From contig NZ_JARGDO010000028.1 in assembly GCF_029211185.1 (NCBI RefSeq), forward strand, positions 1 through 45,041: a stretch of DNA of 45,041 nt. The letters are read 5' to 3'. Of this stretch, positions 7,842 through 17,400 are shown one piece after another. A program made the position numbers and the translations under genes. The notes under the pieces were generated by a model. That model worked only from the letters and a program-made list of their open reading frames with translations. It made no database searches and was not told the origin of the DNA. The first letter of the stretch is position 1; the number at the start of each line of letters is the position of its first letter. The stretch comes from Tessaracoccus caeni. Its GTDB lineage: Bacteria > Actinomycetota > Actinomycetes > Propionibacteriales > Propionibacteriaceae.

Positions 7842-7945
7842 TTGAGCATGCTCAAATGTCCCAGAGTCCTGTTCTAACATCGACCGTTGAGCATGCGCAA
7901 GCCTTGATTTGTGCATGCTCAACGACTACGGTTGAGCATGCACAA
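7842..7945. promoter_or_regulatory. Four palindromic operators between divergent transfer and immunity operons
   Basis: Four copies of a 14-bp palindrome lie at 7842-7855 (TTGAGCATGCTCAA, perfect), 7887-7900 (TTGAGCATGCGCAA), 7909-7922 (TTGTGCATGCTCAA) and 7932-7945 (TTGAGCATGCACAA). The consensus is TTGWGCATGCWCAA. The last three start 22-23 bp apart, about two helical turns, so dimers bound there would sit on one DNA face; the first is 45 bp away, again about four turns. They lie between ArdC (minus) and the XRE gene (plus), so the XRE protein is the natural candidate to bind them and repress both promoters. The rest of the 309-bp gap (7698-8006) holds no gene I can support. Confidence 0.85.
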
Positions 7946-8006
7946 CCACCCTCTGGGTGGATCACATGGATGCCTTGCCCGTCGCGAAGGGAAGGGGGTC
8001 ACCGTC

Positions 8007-8438
8007 ATGACCGAAGACAAGAGCCAGGCTGCGGCCGAAGACCTCGCCAAGCGTCTGCGGCTCCTGATGGACGTCGCCGTCGCCGAGTCCGGCACGGAAC
8101 CGACCTACTCGCAGATCGCCGGCTACCTCCATGAACGAGGCACCAACCTGTCGCGATCGCGCTGGACGTACATGGTCAACGGCCACCGCTACGTCCAAGA
8201 CCCCGCCGTGTTCGAGGGGCTCGCCGCTTTCTTCGACGTGGACGCCGCCTTCCTCCTCGGCGAAGACGGTGCGGCCACTCCCGAGAAGGTCTCTGCGCAA
8301 CTTGATCTCGTTCGGTCCATGCGTGCCGCGAAGGTCAAGTCTTACGCAGCCCGCACCCTCGGCGACATCTCGCCGAAAGCACTCCACGCCATCACTAAGT
8401 TCCTGGATGAGGAAATGACACCAACGTCTGAGCACTGA
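8007..8438 (+). CDS. XRE-family transcriptional repressor (ImmR-like)
   Basis: A 143-residue DNA-binding protein starting at ATG 8007, with GAAGGGGG upstream. Residues about 10-75 form an XRE/Cro-type helix-turn-helix: TYSQIAGYLHERG, then LSRSRWTYMVNGHRY as the recognition region, then the helix DPAVFEGLAAFFDVDAAFLLG. The C-terminal 60 residues are helical and may form the dimer interface or the segment cut by a protease. It is followed at 62 bp by an ImmA/IrrE-type metallopeptidase gene, the pairing seen in ICEBs1 (ImmR/ImmA), where the protease destroys the repressor after DNA damage. Four strong palindromes directly upstream point to autoregulation. Confidence 0.8.
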   Translation: MTEDKSQAAAEDLAKRLRLLMDVAVAESGTEPTYSQIAGYLHERGTNLSRSRWTYMVNGHRYVQDPAVFEGLAAFFDVDAAFLLGEDGAATPEKVSAQLDLVRSMRAAKVKSYAARTLGDISPKALHAITKFLDEEMTPTSEH

Positions 8439-8499
8439 CTGGGTGTCGCGCAAGGCGAAGCCGATACCGGTCGCTGCTCCCCACTGAAAGGGGCGAACC

Positions 8500-8964
8500 G
8501 TGAATACCGAACAGACCGTATCGGCGGCCGTCGCGGGCCTTCAGCTCGGCAACACCTTCACCCTCGACGAGCTCCTCCGCTCTGTCCAGGACCAGCGGCA
8601 CCGCAGGCTTCGGGTCATTGAACTGGCTGATCTCGACACGCACGACGGCCTCTGCGCGCTCTGGCTGGCAACCGATACCGACGACCTCGTGCTCCACGCC
8701 CGCACCGACTCGACACTCCACCGACAGCAGTTCATCCTCCACGAACTCGCCCACATGATCCTCGGCCATTGCGACGGCGATGACTGCACCGTCGACGAGG
8801 CGCTGCTGCCCAACATCCCGCCCTACACCCGAGGACGCCTGCTCCGGCGGCAAGACCTTGACAGCGAAAACGAGATCGCCGCCGAGTCCCTCGCCGACAA
8901 GCTCGCCGCCGGCATCCGAGGATCAGTGTTTGCAGAGTCGGCATTCTCGGAGATATTCGGATGA
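8500..8964 (+). CDS. ImmA/IrrE-family zinc metallopeptidase
   Basis: A 154-residue protein beginning at GTG 8500, preceded by GAAAGGGG. It contains the zincin signature HELAHMILGH near residues 82-91 (two zinc-binding His and the catalytic Glu) and a downstream ENEIAAESLADKLA segment that supplies the third ligand, as in the DUF955/ImmA/IrrE family. These proteases cleave XRE-type repressors, and the upstream neighbour is such a repressor, so anti-repression is the likely role. It overlaps the next gene by 4 bp (GATGA), so the whole module is co-translated. Confidence 0.82.
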   Translation: MNTEQTVSAAVAGLQLGNTFTLDELLRSVQDQRHRRLRVIELADLDTHDGLCALWLATDTDDLVLHARTDSTLHRQQFILHELAHMILGHCDGDDCTVDEALLPNIPPYTRGRLLRRQDLDSENEIAAESLADKLAAGIRGSVFAESAFSEIFG

Positions 8965-9971
8965 TCCAGACGCTCGTTGCGACGCTCATGTGGGCGCTCG
9001 TGGCGAGCCTGCTTATCTTCCGCCGCAAACGCACCGACAGAAGCATCACCCGCGCCGCGTTCACCATCGCCCTAGCGATGACCTTGAACGTCGATGGGAT
9101 CTACACGGTCGTCGATCCGCTCCTCGGCGGCACGAACATCGCGACGCTGATCGCGGACGCTCTCCTTATGGTCGGGCTCTTCTTCCTCGGGCGGGGCGTC
9201 ATGAAGACCGGCGAGTACCGCCCCAGGCTCGTCCGCGCCGCCGTCAGTGCGCCCGTCCTGCTCGTCGCGCTACTCGCGATCACGGCAGCATTCCTGTTCA
9301 TCGATCGCGGCACCACCACAACACGATTCATGAGCGATCTCGGCGCGCAACCCGCAGCAGCGGTCTACTCGATCATCAACTTCAGCTACGGAGCACTCGT
9401 CATCGCAACGATGCTCGTCCTCGCCCTACGGCAGTATCGCCACAGCACCGGCATCCAACGCCTTCCCGCAGTGCTGCTGAGCCTGGGATCGGCGTTCGGC
9501 GTCGCGCTCTGCCTCGCCGTGATCGTCCTGGACATCGCCCACGCCACCGGCCACCTCGACCTCATGCACGCCATCCAGCCCGCTTACGATCCGCTGTCGG
9601 TCCTCACTTTCGTGTTCCTCTGCGCCGGCTTCGCGGTCCAACCCGCCGTCCGCCGCGCCCAGCACCACGCCCGACGGCGGCACACCATCTCCTTCGCGGC
9701 GCAGTTGGAGCCGCTCTGGCACCGGGCCACGCTCGCACGGCCCGGGCTGAGCCAAGCCGACCCCCTCGTCGCCAACAGCGAAGACCCCGAAGGACACCTA
9801 CACCGCGTGATCGTCGAAATCCGCGACGCGATGATCGACCCCCGCATCACCTTCGACATCAGCACCGACGACCGAGACCTGCTCGAACGCGCCGAGAGCC
9901 ACCTCGTCGGAAGCGATAGCGCCGTCGCAAGGGCCTTGCCCGGTCCCTACGTCGCGGAGCGGGAGTCGTGA
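8961..9971 (+). CDS. Seven-helix membrane protein, MAB_1171c-like
   Basis: A 336-residue integral membrane protein. About seven hydrophobic segments lie in the first 235 residues (starting near 3, 33, 58, 90, 128, 165 and 205), followed by a soluble C-terminal domain of about 100 residues. The topology and gene neighbourhood (XRE, ImmA/IrrE) match what I remember of the MAB_1171c family of putative transporters, whose substrate is unknown. It starts at ATG 8961, overlapping the protease gene, and its stop overlaps the hydrolase start (GTGA). Being locked into this operon suggests a sensing or effector role linked to the repressor-protease pair rather than ordinary uptake; that is inference. 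Confidence 0.65.
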   Translation: MIQTLVATLMWALVASLLIFRRKRTDRSITRAAFTIALAMTLNVDGIYTVVDPLLGGTNIATLIADALLMVGLFFLGRGVMKTGEYRPRLVRAAVSAPVLLVALLAITAAFLFIDRGTTTTRFMSDLGAQPAAAVYSIINFSYGALVIATMLVLALRQYRHSTGIQRLPAVLLSLGSAFGVALCLAVIVLDIAHATGHLDLMHAIQPAYDPLSVLTFVFLCAGFAVQPAVRRAQHHARRRHTISFAAQLEPLWHRATLARPGLSQADPLVANSEDPEGHLHRVIVEIRDAMIDPRITFDISTDDRDLLERAESHLVGSDSAVARALPGPYVAERES

Positions 9972-11104
9972 TCGGCCGCATCGCCCTCGGTGGCGGGATC
10001 GCGACGGCAGCGGCCGCCGGGGCCGGGTGGGTCATCACAAGGCGACTCACCGCACCCGCCGGCCCACGCACGTTCGACCTCGCCATCCGAGGAGTCGAGC
10101 ACGCCGACGGCGGCAGCCTGATCGTGCTCGACCGCACTGACCAAACCACTGCGCCCGGCATCTACAACCTCTGGTTCGAGCACGGCGGCTGGGCGCAACT
10201 CTCGGCCGAGATCATTGATCGCGGACCCACGCGTGTCGCTCGACGAGTCACGGGCACCACACCCGGCCTCACGCCAGGGGTCGGCGATCGCGCTTCGTGG
10301 AGTGGCATCTACTACGCCACCCCAGCCGACGCCGGACTCCACGCACGCGACATCACCATGACCATCCCGGCAGGGCCGTCTCCGGCCTGGCGCATCGACG
10401 GTGACCCCGCCACGTGGGCAATCCTTATCCATGGCCTCGGCAGCACCCGCGCCGGCACCCTCCGCGGCGCCCTCGCCGCAACCGAGCTCAGCTACACCTC
10501 ACTGGTCGTCAGCTACCGCAACACAGCAGAAGGGCCACGAGTCGCCACCGGCCGATCAACCCTCGGCCACACCGAGACGAGCGACGTTGACGAAGCCATC
10601 GGATACGCCGTCCGACGAGGAGCCCAACGAATCGTGCTCTTCGGCTGGTCGATGGGTGCCGCGATCGCACTCCAGCTCGCCGACCGGCCTCGACACGAGA
10701 GGTTGATCGCCGCGCTCGTCCTCGATTCACCAGTCCTCAACTGGGCCGAGGTCATCAAGGCCAACTGCGTTCGCAGCGGAGTACCCGCAGCAGTCGGGTA
10801 CCTCGCGATCCCGTGGCTCACCCTCGCCCCGCTGGCTCGCGCAGTCGGCTTGCCGGGCCGCATCCCGCTCCGCTCGTTCGACTGGACATCCCGAGCCGCC
10901 GACCTCAGCACGCCGATCCTGATCCTCCACGGCACCCGAGACGACTCCGTACCGATCCGACTCTCACAAGCACTCCGAGACGCGCGCCCCGATCTTGTGG
11001 AGTTGGAGACTTTCGACGCCGGCCACACCCTCTGCTGGAACGCCGACCCCAACCGGTGGCAGGACGCAGTGACGACCTGGCTCAAGAAGCGAGTCCCGTC
11101 CTGA
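9968..11104 (+). CDS. Membrane-anchored alpha/beta hydrolase
   Basis: A 378-residue protein with a short N-terminal hydrophobic segment (residues 6-24, Ala/Gly-rich) that could anchor it. The first 140 residues are beta-rich and resemble no family I know. Residues about 150-375 are an alpha/beta hydrolase domain: HGLGS oxyanion strand at 155-159, nucleophile elbow GWSMG at 226-230 (Ser228), acid Asp in HGTRDD and base His in AGHTLCW, so the triad is complete. The substrate could be an ester, peptide or lipid. GTG 9968 overlaps the stop of the membrane protein gene, making this the last gene of the control operon. A hairpin lies just downstream. Confidence 0.75.
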   Translation: MIGRIALGGGIATAAAAGAGWVITRRLTAPAGPRTFDLAIRGVEHADGGSLIVLDRTDQTTAPGIYNLWFEHGGWAQLSAEIIDRGPTRVARRVTGTTPGLTPGVGDRASWSGIYYATPADAGLHARDITMTIPAGPSPAWRIDGDPATWAILIHGLGSTRAGTLRGALAATELSYTSLVVSYRNTAEGPRVATGRSTLGHTETSDVDEAIGYAVRRGAQRIVLFGWSMGAAIALQLADRPRHERLIAALVLDSPVLNWAEVIKANCVRSGVPAAVGYLAIPWLTLAPLARAVGLPGRIPLRSFDWTSRAADLSTPILILHGTRDDSVPIRLSQALRDARPDLVELETFDAGHTLCWNADPNRWQDAVTTWLKKRVPS

Positions 11105-11112
11105 TTGGCCGA

Positions 11113-11132
11113 GCGGAGCGACCACGCTCCGC
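11113..11132. terminator. Hairpin after the hydrolase gene
   Basis: A perfect 8-bp inverted repeat, GCGGAGCG and CGCTCCGC around the loop ACCA, begins 9 bp after the hydrolase stop. Longer flanks GGCCGA and TCGGCC could extend pairing. There is no T-run, as is usual in high-GC actinobacteria. It probably separates the control operon from the defence operon, whose first start is at 11239. A TATCAT at 11189-11194 could be a -10 box for that operon, but I see no convincing -35. Confidence 0.5.
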
Positions 11133-11238
11133 ACCGGTCTCGTTCGGCCACGCCCGGAGAAACCCAACTCAAGCCGTACCTCCGCCGGTATCATCGTGAG
11201 TGTTGGCCTGCCTGGCCATAGAGCGAGGGAGGATCAAC

Positions 11239-11439
11239 GTGGCTGAGCCGTGGCTGTCCGCAGACGATATCGCCGCCCACCTCGGGGTCACCAAAGACAC
11301 CGTCTACACCTGGATTGCCGAGAAGGCCATGCCCGCCCACAAGGTCGGACGCCTCTGGAAGTTCCAAGCCAGCGAGATCGACGACTGGGTGCGACGAGGC
11401 GGAGCCTCATCCTCGACTCACGACGAGGATGCCGGGTAG
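11239..11439 (+). CDS. Small excisionase/MerR-type helix-turn-helix protein
   Basis: A 66-residue protein starting at GTG 11239 with GAGGGAGG 6 bases upstream. Nearly the whole length is an excisionase-family HTH (HTH_17): WLSADDIAAHLGVTKDTVYTWI, then the KVGRLWKFQASEIDDWVRRGG wing. Such proteins act as excision factors or as small regulators. Here it is the first gene of the defence operon and overlaps the helicase gene by about 11 bp, so regulating this operon is more likely than excision. No operator is obvious in the 134 bp before it. Confidence 0.75.
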   Translation: MAEPWLSADDIAAHLGVTKDTVYTWIAEKAMPAHKVGRLWKFQASEIDDWVRRGGASSSTHDEDAG

Positions 11440-14400
11440 TCACGTGCGGATCATCAACAACGTCTCCGACCTGCTGGGTGACGATCTCAAAGCTGAGATC
11501 GCGCCGGGCTCGAAGGTCCGTATCGCTGCCTCGACGTTCTCGATCTTCGCGTTCGAGGCACTTCGCAAGGAGCTTGAGAAGGTCAGCGAGCTGGAGTTCA
11601 TCTTTACCTCGCCGTCGTTCGTGACCGAGAAGGTGACGGACAAGCTCCGCAAGGAGCGCCGCGAGTTCTTCATCCCCGGCGGGCAGGCCGAGTCGAGCCT
11701 GGCCGGGTCGGACTTCGAGATCAGGCTGCGCAACAAGCTCACCCAGCGCGCGATCGCACGAGAGTGCGCGGACTGGGTTCGCCGCAAAGTCACCTTCCGC
11801 TCGAACGCCACGGGCAACCCGATGCAGCAATTTGCGGTCGTCGATGACAAGGCCGCCTACACCCAGCTCCAGGGGTTCACCACCGCCGATCTCGGCTACG
11901 AACGCGGCAACGCCGTGTCGAGCTTCGTGAACCGGCTCGACGAGGCTCCGATGACCGAGCAGTACATGCAGCTGTTCGACCAGATTTGGAACAATCCCGA
12001 GCAGGTCAGCGATGTCACCCAGGCCGTCCACGACCACATCGCCAGCGTGTACACCGAGAACTCGCCGGCACGCATCTACTTCCTGATCCTCTACAACCTG
12101 TTCGCAGAGTTCCTCGACGACATCAACGAGGACGTGCTGCCGAACGACCGCACCGGCTACCAGGAGACGAAGGTCTGGCAGAGCCTCTACAACTTCCAGC
12201 GCGATGCCGCCACCGGCATCATCAACAAGTTGGAGACCTACAACGGCTGCATCCTCGCCGACTCCGTGGGCCTCGGCAAGACGTTCACCGCGCTCGCCGT
12301 CATCAAGTACTACGAGTTGCGCAACAAGTCCGTCCTGGTGCTGTGCCCGAAGAAGCTCGCCGAGAACTGGACGAACTACAACGCCAACCTCACGACCAAC
12401 ATCTTCGCCTCCGACCGGTTCAACTACGACGTGCTCGCCCACACGGACCTCTCTCGCACCAAGGGTGAGTCGCTCGGCCTGCGGCTGGATCGGATCAACT
12501 GGGGCAACTACGACCTCGTGGTGATCGACGAGTCCCACAACTTCCGCAACGCCGACTACGCCGAGGAGAAGGAGTCGCGCTACCAGCGCCTCATGCGCCA
12601 AGTCATCCGCGAGGGCGTGAAGACCAAGGTGCTGATGCTGTCGGCCACCCCGGTGAACAACCGGTTCAACGACCTCAAGAACCAACTCCAGCTCGCCTAC
12701 GAGGGTGAGTCGGAGAACCTCGCCCAGCACCTGAGCCTGTCCACGACGGTCGAGAAGGTGTTCTCCGACGCGCAGCGCGTGTTCAACGAGTGGTCCAAGC
12801 TCGACCCCGAGCAGCGCACCACCGACCGCATCCTCCAAATGCTCGACTTCGACTTCTTCGAGCTGCTCGACTCCGTGACGATCGCCCGATCCCGCAAGCA
12901 CATCCAGGCGTTCTACGACACCACCGAGATCGGGGCATTCCCAGAGCGACGCCCACCGTTGTCCATCCGCGAGCCACTCACGGACCTCCCGGAGGTGCCC
13001 GGCTTCAACGACATCTTCGAGCAGCTCCAGGCGTTGACCCTGGCCGTCTACACCCCCCTCGCTTACGTGTTCCCGAGTCGGCGCTCCAAGTACGAAGACC
13101 TCTACAACGTCACCGCCGGCAGCGCTCGTTCCAACCTCGGGCAGGCAGGCCGCGAGCAGGGCTTGAAGAAGCTCATGACCGTCAACCTGCTCAAGCGTCT
13201 GGAGAGCTCGGTCGATGCGTTCCGCCTCACCTTGGCGAAGATCGAAGGCTCCGTGACCCACACGCTCGGGCGCATTAGCAACCACGCGGGCAACCTCGCG
13301 GACCTGAGCCCCGAACTCGCGGGCCTCGACTTCGATGTCGATGACGAAGACGACGCCAACATCGAGGCGCTCTCCTTCGGCGAGAAGATCAAGATCGACC
13401 TTGACGACCTCGACATCGAGTCCTGGCAGCGCGACCTATGGAACGACCGCGGGACCCTGCGCGAGCTCCTCGACGAGATGCGCAAGGTCACCCCCGAGCA
13501 CGACCTCAAGCTCCGCAAGCTCAAGCAGCTCATCCAGGACAAGGCCCAGCACCCGATCAACGACGGCAACCGCAAGGTGCTCGTGTTCTCCGCCTTCGCC
13601 GACACCGCCGACTACCTCTACCGCGAACTGGCGCCCACCCTCGCTGCGGTCGGATTGGACACTGCGGTGATCACCGGCGGGAGCCACGGAGCGAAGACGA
13701 CCCTCGGCACGGGCTTCGACTTTCAGCAGGTCATGTCGCTGTTCTCGCCGCGCTCCAAGCAGCGCCACCTCACGATGCCGCGCGAGACGCGCGAGCTGGA
13801 CGTGCTCATCGGCACCGACGTGATCAGCGAGGGCCAGAACCTCCAGGACTGCGACTACCTGATCAACTACGACATCCACTGGAACCCGGTGCGCATCATC
13901 CAGCGCTTCGGACGCATCGACCGCATCGGTTCTACCAACGGCCAGATTCAACTCGTGAACTTCTGGCCCGACATCTCCCTCGACGAGTACATCAACCTCA
14001 AGGAGCGCGTCGAGAACCGCATGATCATCGCCGACCTCGCGAGCACCGCCGACGATAACGTCCTCACCCTTGAAGACTCCGACGCCGCCTTCCGCAAGGA
14101 ACAGCTCCGCAAGCTCCAAGACGAGGTCATCGAGCTCGAAGATGTCCGCACCGGGGTCTCGATCACCGACCTCGGCCTCAACGACTTCCGCATGGACCTG
14201 CTCGGCTACATCAAGAAACACGGCGACCTCGATACCGCACCCCGTGGGCTCCACGCCGTGATCCCAGCCGACCCCAGCAAGGGACTACGACCCGGCGTCA
14301 TTTTCTCCCTCCGGAACCTCACCGCTGACGAGGCTGCGTTCTCCGGCAAGGATGGCAACCGAGGCAACCGGCTCCACCCGCACTACCTCGTCTACCTCGA

Positions 14401-14734
14401 CGACCAGGGCGAGGTCATCGCGAACCACACCGAAGCCAAACACCTCCTCGACCTGCTGCGCGCCGGCTGCCGACCCTATGAAGAGCCGGCCACCGATGTC
14501 GTCGGCGTGTTCAACGCCGCGACTAGCGAGGGGGCGCAGATGGGCAAGTATTCGGCGCTGCTCACCGACGCGATCCACTCGATGATCGATGTCACCGAGG
14601 AACGCGACATCGACAGCCTCTTCACCGGCGGCAGCACCACCGCCCTCACCCAAACCATCGCCGGCCTCGACGACTTCGAGCTCACCGCGTTCATCGCCGT
14701 CGTAGACCCCACCGAAGGCGGTGCCGATGACTGA
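11429..14734 (+). CDS. PLD-like/SNF2 superfamily II helicase of a type III-like defence operon
   Basis: A 1101-residue ATPase. Residues about 10-170 resemble the phospholipase D-like domain found before SNF2 helicases in defence loci (RIAASTFSIFAFEALRKEL), but the usual HxK catalytic motif appears as QQFAVVDDKA, without the His, so it may bind nucleic acid rather than cut it. The helicase motifs are intact: Walker A DSVGLGKT (278-285), DESH (367-370), motif III LSATPVNN, and motifs V/VI in DVISEGQNLQ and QRFGRIDRIGS. It probably translocates on DNA. The start could be ATG 11429, overlapping the HTH gene, or GTG 11444. The 3' end overlaps the DUF4391 gene by 8 bp. Confidence 0.85.
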   Translation: MPGSHVRIINNVSDLLGDDLKAEIAPGSKVRIAASTFSIFAFEALRKELEKVSELEFIFTSPSFVTEKVTDKLRKERREFFIPGGQAESSLAGSDFEIRLRNKLTQRAIARECADWVRRKVTFRSNATGNPMQQFAVVDDKAAYTQLQGFTTADLGYERGNAVSSFVNRLDEAPMTEQYMQLFDQIWNNPEQVSDVTQAVHDHIASVYTENSPARIYFLILYNLFAEFLDDINEDVLPNDRTGYQETKVWQSLYNFQRDAATGIINKLETYNGCILADSVGLGKTFTALAVIKYYELRNKSVLVLCPKKLAENWTNYNANLTTNIFASDRFNYDVLAHTDLSRTKGESLGLRLDRINWGNYDLVVIDESHNFRNADYAEEKESRYQRLMRQVIREGVKTKVLMLSATPVNNRFNDLKNQLQLAYEGESENLAQHLSLSTTVEKVFSDAQRVFNEWSKLDPEQRTTDRILQMLDFDFFELLDSVTIARSRKHIQAFYDTTEIGAFPERRPPLSIREPLTDLPEVPGFNDIFEQLQALTLAVYTPLAYVFPSRRSKYEDLYNVTAGSARSNLGQAGREQGLKKLMTVNLLKRLESSVDAFRLTLAKIEGSVTHTLGRISNHAGNLADLSPELAGLDFDVDDEDDANIEALSFGEKIKIDLDDLDIESWQRDLWNDRGTLRELLDEMRKVTPEHDLKLRKLKQLIQDKAQHPINDGNRKVLVFSAFADTADYLYRELAPTLAAVGLDTAVITGGSHGAKTTLGTGFDFQQVMSLFSPRSKQRHLTMPRETRELDVLIGTDVISEGQNLQDCDYLINYDIHWNPVRIIQRFGRIDRIGSTNGQIQLVNFWPDISLDEYINLKERVENRMIIADLASTADDNVLTLEDSDAAFRKEQLRKLQDEVIELEDVRTGVSITDLGLNDFRMDLLGYIKKHGDLDTAPRGLHAVIPADPSKGLRPGVIFSLRNLTADEAAFSGKDGNRGNRLHPHYLVYLDDQGEVIANHTEAKHLLDLLRAGCRPYEEPATDVVGVFNAATSEGAQMGKYSALLTDAIHSMIDVTEERDIDSLFTGGSTTALTQTIAGLDDFELTAFIAVVDPTEGGADD

Positions 14735-15392
14735 CATCCTCTACCGCTGGCCCGAGGCAGCGAAGTTCGGCAGACGAGTGCCCAAAGAGAAGTTCTACGA
14801 GCACGGCACCGTCACCACCGCTGTGCGAGAGAAGTTCATCACCGAAGTCCAACGCATCACCTGGGCCTACAAACTCGCCGAGGCCACGATCAACGTGCCC
14901 GGTACCCCGACGGTGCCAGAGGTGCAGGTCTTCACTATCGACGTAAAGAATGACGACGTGAGCGAAGCCGTCCTGGGCGCCATCGACAAGGCCATCCCGT
15001 TCCCGATCATCTTCGAGATCACGCGCCACCGCGCCGAGCAACCCGAGACTCGGACGGTCGCGGCGCACAAGCAGCTCGGGGCCGGAACGCCGAAACTCAG
15101 CGCCTACTACTCGACCGGTTGGCAGCCAGGAGACACGAGCCGGCAGGCCCTGCCGACGGCCATCACGCTGCCCGCCCTCTATGCCGCCCTCCTGCAGCCA
15201 CTCACGCCGATCACCGCACGCCCGGGCGAGGAAATGTCAGACGTCGCCGAGAGACTGGCCACGGTGCGCAAACTCGAACGTGAGGTCGCGTCCTTGGAGC
15301 GCAAGCTCCGCACTGAGCCACAGCTCAACCGAAAGGTCGAGCTCCGACGCACACTCAAGACGAAGCAACACGAACTGGAACAGCAGAGGTAA
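14727..15392 (+). CDS. DUF4391-domain protein
   Basis: A 221-residue protein that I recognise as DUF4391 from its opening (ILYRWPEAAKFGRRVPK) and from its position between a PLD-SNF2 helicase and a type III-like methyltransferase, an arrangement I remember from many bacterial defence loci. Its biochemical function is unknown. The first 150 residues are mixed alpha/beta. The last 60 form a charged helix, probably a coiled coil (ATVRKLEREVASLERKLR), suggesting that it bridges partners. ATG 14727 is preferred; GTG 14721 is in frame two codons earlier. It overlaps the helicase gene by 8 bp and ends 3 bp before the first methyltransferase. Confidence 0.78.
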   Translation: MTDILYRWPEAAKFGRRVPKEKFYEHGTVTTAVREKFITEVQRITWAYKLAEATINVPGTPTVPEVQVFTIDVKNDDVSEAVLGAIDKAIPFPIIFEITRHRAEQPETRTVAAHKQLGAGTPKLSAYYSTGWQPGDTSRQALPTAITLPALYAALLQPLTPITARPGEEMSDVAERLATVRKLEREVASLERKLRTEPQLNRKVELRRTLKTKQHELEQQR

Positions 15393-15395
15393 CCC

Positions 15396-17339
<1,944 letters not shown>

Positions 17340-17400
17340 ACGCTCGCCACACACTGAGGTCAAGACGATATGACCGTCGCTCGCTGGTCGGTGGTGCGTA

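Noticed and set aside
11288..13285. Long minus-strand open frame (665 codons) opposite the SNF2 helicase
   Set aside because: It is a third-position GC shadow of a clearly conserved helicase; its composition is Leu/Val/Glu-repetitive and no motif is seen.
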